Shown: positions 57,282 through 64,000 of the stretch, piece by piece | Layout: each line of letters opens with the position of its first letter | Position numbering within the stretch: position 1 is the first letter of the stretch | Assembly: GCF_005405885.1 (NCBI RefSeq) | Contig: NZ_BJFL01000016.1 | Span: forward strand, 1-64,000 | Source: Gandjariella thermophila | GTDB taxonomy: Bacteria > Actinomycetota > Actinomycetes > Mycobacteriales > Pseudonocardiaceae | DNA: 64,000 nucleotides | Direction: 5' to 3' | Notes under the pieces: generated by a model | What the model was told of the DNA's origin: nothing | The model's input: the letters and a program-made list of their open reading frames with translations, nothing else | The model's database searches: none | Translations under genes and position numbers: made by a program

Positions 57282-59827
57282 CTACAGCCGGGGGTCGACG
57301 GCCTCGGACTCCAGCGCCAGGACGGCGAACACCGGTTCGTGCACCCGCCACAGCGGTTCCCCGGCCACCGCGCGGCGCAGCGACTCCAGGCCGAGGGCGT
57401 ACTCCCGGAGCGCCAGCGATCGCTTGCGGCCGAGGTGACGTTGCCGGAGCCGGTCGAGGTTGCCGGGTTCGAGGTAGTCCGGCCCGTAGACCAGTCGCAG
57501 GTACTCGCGGCCGCGCACCTTCAGCCCCGGCTGCACCAGCCCCCGCGGCCCGTGGACGAGGTTGGCCGCGGGTTTCACCACCATGCCCTCACCGCCGGTG
57601 CCGGTCAGTTCCTCCCACCAGGACACCGCGGCCGCGGTCGACGCGGGGTCGTCCAGGTCGACCGGCAGGCGGCGGGTGCCGCGCAGCAGGTCGGGGTCGG
57701 CGGCGGCCAGCCGGTCCGCGATCGCCAGGTGCCAGCCGTGGTCTTGGGTCTCGTAGCCGGCCCGGTCGCTGGCCAGGACCTGGAAGGGTGCCAGGGCCAC
57801 GCCGGACAGCCCGTCGGTGGGCCAGTGGTAGCCGCGGTAGGCGCGGGTGAACGCCTCGGCGTTGGCCGCCCGGGACCGGGTGCGGGCCAACAGGTCGGCG
57901 ACGTCCAGGCCGCGGTCGCTGGCGCGCCGCAGCACGGCGACGGCGGCGGGCAGCGCCGACCGGGCGGCCGCGCCCACCGCGGCGTACTGCTGGCGCAGCA
58001 GGTCCTCGGCCTTCGCCGACCAGGGCAGCAGCTCACCGTCGAGCAGCAGCCATGCCGCGTCGAGTTCGGCCCACAGCCCGGCCCGGTCGGCCGCCGCCCG
58101 CACCCGGGCCAGCAGTTGCTCGGTGCGCTCGGCGTCGAAGAACCGCCGCCCGGTGCGGGTGTAGACGGCGCCGGTGACGCCCGGGTCGGCGCCGAACCGG
58201 TCCCTGGCGACCCGCTCGTCCCGGCACACCAGGGTCACCGCGCGCGAGCCCATGTGCTTCTCCTCGCAGACGACCCGGGTGACGCCGGCGCCGCGGTAGG
58301 CGTGGAACGCCTCGTCCGGATGTTCCAGGAACTCCGGGCGCGCCGAGGTGGGGCAGGGCGCCATGGTCGGCGGCAGGTAGATCAGCCAGCGGGGATGCAG
58401 CGCGAACCGGCTCATCACCTCCAGCGCGCCGGCCGCCTGGTCCTCCCGGACGGTGATCCGGCCGTGGTGGGCGGTGGCCACGACCCGCCTGCCGGTCACG
58501 TCGGTGAGGTCCAGTTCGCCCGGTCCTCGCCGGTCCTCCCCGGCCGGGCGCAGCGGCTTGACCGGCTGGTACCACTCGCGCTCGGCCGGCACCGAGACGA
58601 GTTCGCGCTCCGGGTAGCGCAGCGCGGTGAGCCGGCCGCCGAACACGCAGCCGGTGTCCACGCAGATGGTGTTGTTGACCCACTCCGGGTCCACGGTCGG
58701 CGTGTGCCCGTACACCACCATCGCGCGGCCCCGGTAGTCGTTCGCCCACGGGTAGCGGACCGGCAGGCCGTACTCGTCGGTCTCCCCGGTGGTGTCGCCG
58801 TACAGCGCGAAGCTGCGTACCCGCCCCGAGGCGCGGCCGTGGTACTCCTCCTTCAGGCCGGCGTGCGCGACCACCAGCCGGCCGCCGTCCAGCACCAGGT
58901 GGGACACCAGGCCGTCGCAGAACAGCTCGACCTCCCTGGTGAACTCCTCGCCCTCGGCGGACAGTTGCTCCAGCGTCTCGGCGAGCCCGTGGCTGACCTT
59001 GACATTGCGCCCGCGCAGCGCGCGCACCAGCTTGTTCTCGTGGTTGCCCGGCACCGCCATCGCGTGCCCGGCGCCGACCATGCCCATCACCAGCCGCAGC
59101 ACGCCCGGCGAGTCGGGGCCGCGGTCCACCAGGTCGCCGACGAACACGGCCGTGCGCCCGTCCGGGTGCTTGGCGTCGACGGGGCGCCCCGCGCCGTCGC
59201 GGACGAGCCGGTGCCGAGCCGGGTCAACAGCGACTCCAACTCGGCGCGGCAGCCGTGCACGTCCCCGATCACGTCGAACGGGCCGGTCTCGTGCCGGTGG
59301 TCGTTGCGCAGCTTCTCCCGGACGATCCGCGCCGCGTCCACCTCCTCGACGCCGCGGAGTACGTGCACCACGCGGAAGCCCTCCCTGGCCAGGCCGCGCA
59401 GCGAGCGGCGAAGCTGGCCGTGCTGCCGGCGCACCACCCCGGCACCGAAATCGCGGTCGGCGCGGGCGGCGTTGCGGGCCACGCACACGTCCTCGGGCAC
59501 GTCGAGCACGATGGCCACCGGGAGGACGTCGTGCGCGCGGGCCAGGTCGACCAGTTGCCGGCGCGCGTCCTGCTGCACGTTGGTGGCGTCGACCACGGTG
59601 AGCCGGCCGGCGGCCAGCCGCCTGCCGGCGATGAGGTGCAGCACCTCGAAGGCGGCCGGGGTGGCGGACTGGTCGTTCTCGTCGTCGGCCACCAGGCCGC
59701 GGCAGAAGTCGCTGGAGATCACCTCGTAGCGCCCGAAGTGCTTCGCCGCGAAGCTGGACTTGCCGGACCCGGACACGCCGACCAGCACGACCAGGGACAG
59801 CTCGGGAATCGGCAGCTCCCGGATCAC
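57282..59827 (-). CDS. pnkp: Pnkp polynucleotide kinase-phosphatase-ligase, interrupted by a frameshift
   Basis: Bacterial Pnkp has an N-terminal 5'-kinase, a central metallophosphatase and a C-terminal adenylyltransferase/ligase. Here the kinase P-loop (VGVSGSGKSSF), the phosphatase motifs (DVHGC, VFVGDLVDRGPDS, PGNHENK) and the ligase motif (EEKHMGSRAV) are all present, but in two frames. The switch is at about 59212/59213, where LLTRLG is followed by out-of-frame codons. One extra T on the minus strand would restore L-G-Y-R-L-V-R-D-G and a full-length protein of about 848 residues. Its GTG overlaps the hen1 stop (GTGA). No slippery heptamer is visible, so it is either a real one-base deletion or a sequence error. 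Confidence 0.88.
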
Positions 59828-61257
59828 GGGCTCACCTCCGTGTCGGCGCGCCGGAACACGGCCATCTGGGTGGGCGGGCCGACCTCCGGGTCGTCCTCGC
59901 CGACGGGCCGGAACCGCACCCGGTACCCGGCGTGCGCCGCGACCCGCTCCGCCCACGCGCGGAACTCGGCCCTGCACCACTCGAACCGGTGGTCGGGATG
60001 GCGGGGCGCGCCGGGCGGCAGCCACCGGAACCGCACGTTGTGCTCGGCGTTCGGCGTGGTCACCAGCACCGTCGCCGGCCGGGCCAGGTGGAGGACGTTG
60101 TGTTCCAGCGCGGGCAGCCGGTCCGGGTCCACGTGCTCGATCACCTCCATTAGGACCGCGGCGTCGAATCCGGCGAGCCGCCGGTCGCGGTAGGTCAGCG
60201 AGGACTGCCACAGCCGCAGGCGTTCCCGCTGCCGGTCCGGCAGCCGGTCCAGGCCGAGCCGGCGTTCGGCCGCCCGGAGCGCCCGGTCGGCCACGTCGAC
60301 GCCGACCACCTCGGTGAAGGACGGGTCGGCGAGCAGCTCACGCAGCAGCGCGCCCTCACCGCAGCCGAGGTCGACCACCCGGGACGCCCGTGCCTCGCGC
60401 AGCTCCGCGAAGACCGCCTGCCGGCGCTGCCGGGCCAGCGACTCGCGGTGCGGTGCGTCCGCGCCGGCCTCCTCGTCGGTGGGCGTGCCGCCGTCCAGCC
60501 CCTCCAGCTCGGCCAGCCTGGCCACCGCGTCGTTCACCAGGCCGCGCTGGTTGACCAGGTACCGGCGGGTGATCAGGTCGCGTTCCGGATGGTCCGGCAG
60601 CCAGGTCCCGGCGGTGCGCAGCAGCTTGTCCACCTCGTCGGCGCCCACCCAGTAGTGCTTGGCGTCGTCCAGCACCGGAAGCAGCACGTAGAGGTGGCGG
60701 AGCGCGTCGGCCAGCCGCTGCTCCCCGGTGAGCCGAAGGTCGACGTGGTGGGAGTCGCCCCATTCCGGCACCTCGGGGTCCAGCGGCAGCGGGGTCGCGT
60801 CCACCCGCCACCCCAGCGGCGCGAACAGCCGCTCGGCCAGGTCCGGGCCGCCGCGGCAGGGCACCGCCGGGAGTTCCACCCGCAGCGGCCACCGCCGGTC
60901 GACCAGGTCGGGGCGCTGCTCGCAGCGTCCGGCCATGGCCGTGCCGAACACCCGTCGCACCGCGACCGCCAGCATCGACGACGCCGCGTAGGGCCGGTCG
61001 TTGACGTACTGCCCGAGGGCGAACGCGTCCCCGCCGGACCGCCCGCGCCGCACCAGGCCGACCGGGTCCACCTCGAGCAGCACCGCGACCGTGCACCGGT
61101 CGTCGGTCGCCTCCGGGTAGCAGACGTGCACCCGGCCGACGGACTCGTCGAAGGTCTGCGCCCGTCCCGGATGCTTGTGCAGCAGGTAGCCCAGGTCGGT
61201 GGCACGTGTCTCCGCCGGGGCGGCATCGGGAACGGTGGACGTGAGGGTCAGCAGCAC
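59824..61257 (-). CDS. hen1: Hen1 3'-terminal RNA ribose 2'-O-methyltransferase
   Basis: The 477-residue protein has the bacterial Hen1 N-terminal domain (ATDLGYLLHKHPGRAQTFDE and HVCYPEATDDRCTVAVLLEV). Its C-terminal methyltransferase has SAM motif VVDLGCGEGALLRELL and the Hen1 metal-binding set MEVIEHVDPDRL with a following His-rich helix (E, E, H, H). Hen1 methylates the 3' ribose at a cut RNA end before Pnkp seals it, protecting the repaired RNA from repeat cleavage. It is coupled to pnkp by a GTGA overlap and uses a GTG start. RNAs cut by ribotoxins, such as tRNA, are the known kind of substrate. Confidence 0.92.
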   Translation of the reverse strand: MLLTLTSTVPDAAPAETRATDLGYLLHKHPGRAQTFDESVGRVHVCYPEATDDRCTVAVLLEVDPVGLVRRGRSGGDAFALGQYVNDRPYAASSMLAVAVRRVFGTAMAGRCEQRPDLVDRRWPLRVELPAVPCRGGPDLAERLFAPLGWRVDATPLPLDPEVPEWGDSHHVDLRLTGEQRLADALRHLYVLLPVLDDAKHYWVGADEVDKLLRTAGTWLPDHPERDLITRRYLVNQRGLVNDAVARLAELEGLDGGTPTDEEAGADAPHRESLARQRRQAVFAELREARASRVVDLGCGEGALLRELLADPSFTEVVGVDVADRALRAAERRLGLDRLPDRQRERLRLWQSSLTYRDRRLAGFDAAVLMEVIEHVDPDRLPALEHNVLHLARPATVLVTTPNAEHNVRFRWLPPGAPRHPDHRFEWCRAEFRAWAERVAAHAGYRVRFRPVGEDDPEVGPPTQMAVFRRADTEVSP

Positions 61258-61374
61258 GCCGTGAGTGTGCCCAATCCGGCGGCCCGCGTCCGCCGGATTA
61301 GGTGATCGACGGCGGCGAACGGCAGCGGCGTTAGGGTGCGGTCGCGCCGGTGACCGGGCACGGGGAGGGCAGCG

Positions 61375-62529
61375 ATGGACGGGCTGGATGAGGAGCAGCG
61401 GGCGATCGTCGCCACGGTCCGCGACTTCGTCGACCGGGAGGTCCGGCCGGTCGCGCGCGAGCTGGAGCACGGCAACACCTATCCGGAGCGGCTCATCGAG
61501 CAGATGAAGCGGCTCGGCGTGTTCGGGCTGGTGATTCCGCCGCCGTACGGGGACCTGCGGGTGTCCACCGAGTGCTACGCGCTGGTGACCGAGGAGTTGG
61601 CGCGTGGCTGGATGAGCCTGGCCGGCGCCATGGGCGGGCACACCGTGGTGGCCACGCTGCTGCTGGCCTACGGCACCGAGGAGCAGAAGCGGCGCTACCT
61701 GCCCCGGATGGCCACCGGCGAGCTGCGCGCGACCATGGCGCTCACCGAACCGGGCGGCGGGTCGGACCTGCAGGCCATGCGTACGGTGGCCTGCCGCGAC
61801 GGCGACGGGTACGTGGTCAACGGCAGCAAGACCTGGATCACCAACGCGCGTCGCGCCGGGCTGGTCGCGCTGCTGTGCAAGACCGATCCGGAGGCCCGGC
61901 CGGCGTACCGGGGAATCAGCATCCTGCTGGTGGAGAAGGGCCCCGGGTTCTCGGTGTCCCGTGATCTGCCCAAGCTCGGGTACAAGGGCGTGGAAAGCTG
62001 CGAACTGTCCTTTTCGGACTTCCGGGTGCCCGCGGCCGCGTTGCTCGGTGAGCGGGAGGGTGAGGGTTTCGCGCAGATGATGCGCGGCCTGGAGATCGGG
62101 CGCATCCAGGTGGCCGCGCGGGCCACCGGGGTGGCGCGGGCCGCGTTCGACGACGCGCTGCGCTACGCCCAGGAGCGGGAGAGCTTCGGCCGGCCGATCT
62201 GGCAGCACCAGTCGATCGGCAACTACCTCGCCACGATGGCCAGCAAGCTGACCGCCGCGCGGCAACTGCTGCTGCACGCCGCGCGACGGTTCGACTCGGG
62301 GGAGCGCTCCGATCTGGAGGCGGGCATGGCCAAGCTGTTCTGCTCCGAGGTCGCCATGGAGGTAGCGCTCAATGCGCTGCGCATCCACGGCGGTTACGGC
62401 TACTCCACCGAGTTCGACGTGGAGCGGTACTTCCGGGACGCCCCGCTGATGATCGTCGGCGAGGGCACCAATGAGATCCAGCAGAACGTGATCGCCCGCC
62501 AACTCGTCGCCCGCGGCGGCCTGGAGTAG
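61375..62529 (+). CDS. Acyl-CoA dehydrogenase
   Basis: The 384-residue protein has the full ACAD fold: ALVTEELARGWMSLAGAMGG, MALTEPGGGSDLQAMRT (FAD and substrate loop), INGSKTWIT-type VVNGSKTWITNARRAGLVAL, RIQVAARATGVARAAFDDAL and the catalytic base in IVGEGTNEIQ (E363). The ATG has GGGAGGG upstream. The substrate is not fixed by sequence. It diverges from hen1 and is followed 130 bp later by the P450 gene on the same strand, which may link both to lipid or sterol side-chain oxidation, though no KstR box is present here. Confidence 0.88.
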   Translation: MDGLDEEQRAIVATVRDFVDREVRPVARELEHGNTYPERLIEQMKRLGVFGLVIPPPYGDLRVSTECYALVTEELARGWMSLAGAMGGHTVVATLLLAYGTEEQKRRYLPRMATGELRATMALTEPGGGSDLQAMRTVACRDGDGYVVNGSKTWITNARRAGLVALLCKTDPEARPAYRGISILLVEKGPGFSVSRDLPKLGYKGVESCELSFSDFRVPAAALLGEREGEGFAQMMRGLEIGRIQVAARATGVARAAFDDALRYAQERESFGRPIWQHQSIGNYLATMASKLTAARQLLLHAARRFDSGERSDLEAGMAKLFCSEVAMEVALNALRIHGGYGYSTEFDVERYFRDAPLMIVGEGTNEIQQNVIARQLVARGGLE

Positions 62530-62659
62530 CACGCGAACACCGCCGGGGCTGGACCGACCACCCGCGGCATCGGCAGCCAAGCGCTTGTTCGGCCTGTTGC
62601 CGCGCCGAGCTGGACGCTAGTCTGGACAGTAGTCTTGCAACGCGCGAGAGGCCACCGCG

Positions 62660-63826
62660 ATGGACATCGACCTGCTCGACGGCGACCTATACGCGGGCGA
62701 TCCCGGCCCGGTCTACGCCTGGCTGCGCGGCAACGCGCCGGTCTACCACGACGCGGCGAACCGGCTGTGGGGCGTCTCCCGGCACGCCGACATCTGCGCG
62801 ATCGAGCGCGACCAGACACTGTGGACCAACTCCGGCGGCTACCGCCCGCAGCTCATGCCCGCCGACCCGTCGATGATCGGCACCGACGACCCGGAGCACA
62901 CCCGGCGCCGGCGGCTGGTGTACCACCGGTTCACCCCGCGCGCGGTGCTCGAGTACGCGGACCGGATCCGGGCCACGGTGTCCGAACTGCTGGACGCCGC
63001 GCTGGCCGAGGGCACGGTGGACGCGGTGCCCGCGCTGGCCGCGCCGCTTCCGGCCCGCACCATCGGTTGGCTGCTCGGCTTCCCCGAGGACGCCTGGCCC
63101 CGGCTTGCGCACTGGTCGGCCGCCGCGGTGGTGGCCGGCGGCGGCCAGCGCTACATCACCGAGGCGGCCACGGTCGCCGCCGCCGAGTACGCCGAGGCCG
63201 TGCTGGGCATGGCCGAGGACCGCAGCGGCCGGGCCACCGGCGACCTGCTGTCGGTGTGGTGCAACGTCGGCGACGGCGACCCGAACTACGACGAGGCCGA
63301 ACTCGCGCACGAGGCGCTGCTGCTCCTGGTCGGCGGCGCGGAGACCACCCGCACGGTGATCGCCGGCGCGATCGACGCGCTGATCCGGCACCCCGACCAG
63401 TGGGACCTGCTGCGCGCCGACCCGGCACTGGTGGAGAACGCGGTCGAGGAGTTCATTCGGTGGACCACGCCGATCCTCAACATGTGCCGGGTGGCCGCCG
63501 CCGACGCGGAGATCGCCGGCCAGCGCATTCCGGCGGGCGGCCAGGTGATGCTGATGTACGGGTCGGCCAACTGGGACGAGGCGGTGTTCACCGACCCGGA
63601 CGCCTTCGACGTGACCCGGCCCGCCGGCGGGCACATCGCGTTCGGCCTGGGCACGCACTTCTGCCTGGGCGCCGCGCTCGCCCGGCTGGAACTGCGGCTG
63701 TTCTTCGAGGAGTTCGTCCGCCGGGTGGGCACCGCGGAGCGGGCGGACGAGGTGGGTCCGCGCATCCTGCCGAACGCGTTCGTCCGGGGCGTCACCTCCT
63801 TCCCGGTCCGGCTCACGCCCCGCTGA
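62660..63826 (+). CDS. Cytochrome P450, CYP142-like
   Basis: The 388-residue P450 has the I-helix motif LLLVGGAETTRTVIAG, E264-x-x-R267 and the haem loop FGLGTHFCLGAAL with C335. Segments near the C-terminus (TTPILNMCRVAAADAEIAGQ, SANWDEAVFTDPDAFDVTRP) resemble mycobacterial CYP142, which oxidises the cholesterol side chain at C26/C27. Family membership beyond P450 is an inference from recalled sequence. Upstream, TAGTCT occurs twice (62618 and 62630), either one a possible -10 element. It may supply the acid that FadD19 would activate, although it lies 45 kb away. Confidence 0.8.
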   Translation: MDIDLLDGDLYAGDPGPVYAWLRGNAPVYHDAANRLWGVSRHADICAIERDQTLWTNSGGYRPQLMPADPSMIGTDDPEHTRRRRLVYHRFTPRAVLEYADRIRATVSELLDAALAEGTVDAVPALAAPLPARTIGWLLGFPEDAWPRLAHWSAAAVVAGGGQRYITEAATVAAAEYAEAVLGMAEDRSGRATGDLLSVWCNVGDGDPNYDEAELAHEALLLLVGGAETTRTVIAGAIDALIRHPDQWDLLRADPALVENAVEEFIRWTTPILNMCRVAAADAEIAGQRIPAGGQVMLMYGSANWDEAVFTDPDAFDVTRPAGGHIAFGLGTHFCLGAALARLELRLFFEEFVRRVGTAERADEVGPRILPNAFVRGVTSFPVRLTPR

Positions 63827-63840
63827 CCCACGATCGGCGT

Positions 63841-63860
63841 GCTGTTCCGCGGGGGACAGC
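63841..63860. terminator. Short hairpin after the P450 gene
   Basis: GCTGTTCC at 63841-63848 and GGGACAGC at 63853-63860 can pair with one mismatch around a 4-nt loop, 15 bp beyond the P450 stop. The remaining bases to the window end show no gene I can support. Confidence 0.45.
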
Positions 63861-64000
63861 GCGCGGCGGCCGGGTTCGAGCAGGCTGCGGGCCATCCGCT
63901 CGGCCGCTCCGCACGACCGGCCGACCATGCGACGGAGCCGCGCTGCGCGGGTTTGGCCGCGGCGCCCAGCGGGCAATCAACGGAAAAGAATTGCACCGCA

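Noticed and set aside
59200-59225. Programmed ribosomal frameshift in pnkp
   Set aside because: There is no slippery heptamer or clear downstream pseudoknot, and Pnkp elsewhere is made from a single frame, so a deletion or sequence error is more likely.
62530-62659. KstR box upstream of the P450
   Set aside because: No TnnAACnnGTTnnA match is present; the nearest AAC elements lack the paired GTT.

Overview
The window is very GC-rich DNA from an actinomycete. The gene content points to a Pseudonocardiaceae- or Mycobacteriales-like soil organism: a KstR-type sterol catabolic cluster, an NDMA-dependent methanol dehydrogenase locus with a mycofactocin methyltransferase, CebR-like sugar control, a mycothiol-ligase paralogue and a Pnkp/Hen1 RNA repair pair. 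Family-level placement is an inference. No tRNA, rRNA or CRISPR array was seen. The first 1.3 kb has visibly lower GC than the rest; it carries the N-terminus of an IS5-like transposase at the edge, a beheaded XRE/TPR regulator and a small protein built of two copies of one motif.

Region 1 (about 1.3-16.6 kb) is steroid degradation. The translationally coupled operon echA20-ipdA-ipdB-ipdC (steroid rings C/D) diverges from two overlapping SDR genes, with a TetR-type palindrome between them. A second operon (DUF35 protein, Ltp4-like, Ltp3-like, luciferase-like oxidoreductase, NTF2-like protein) diverges from an Rv3520c-like oxidoreductase across a near-consensus KstR box, and echA19 diverges from fadD19 across another. 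A third, perfect KstR box stands before only a scrap of an acyl-CoA synthetase gene. In M. tuberculosis these gene sets lie in two separate blocks (Rv3515-Rv3523 and Rv3548-Rv3553); here they are contiguous.

Region 2 (16.6-27 kb) holds housekeeping and envelope genes: an HD hydrolase, a three-domain membrane protein (PAP2-like, kinase-like, LPG-synthase/flippase-like), an MshC-like ligase, acetyl-CoA synthetase, tandem fluoride channels, a dienelactone hydrolase and a SipW-type signal peptidase coupled to a TasA/CalY-like secreted protein.

Region 3 (27-35.5 kb) is a methanol/alcohol locus. An iron-type alcohol dehydrogenase and the MnoS/MnoR two-component pair converge on MftM, a VWA protein, a MoxR ATPase and the methanol dehydrogenase Mno. 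Both the ATPase and the VWA protein have His-rich stretches, which suggests a metal-loading role.

Region 4 (35.8-49.2 kb) is a glycoside-use locus read leftwards: a tandem metallo-beta-lactamase-fold protein with an Ig-like tail, a very small ORF, a LacI regulator, a GH38 alpha-mannosidase, an apparent six-hairpin protein, a GH1 enzyme and an FAD oxidoreductase. A CebR-like regulator with a second GH1 enzyme follows. Three different LacI-type operator palindromes are visible, and no sugar transporter is encoded.

Region 5 (49-64 kb) has a ClC chloride channel with CBS domains, three decayed genes or tails, a PadR regulator with its own palindrome, a TauE-like transporter, a secreted dimethylformamidase-like protein, the Hen1/Pnkp RNA repair operon (pnkp carries an apparent one-base deletion), an acyl-CoA dehydrogenase and a CYP142-like P450. 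Two families of short interspersed repeats occur between or at the ends of genes.
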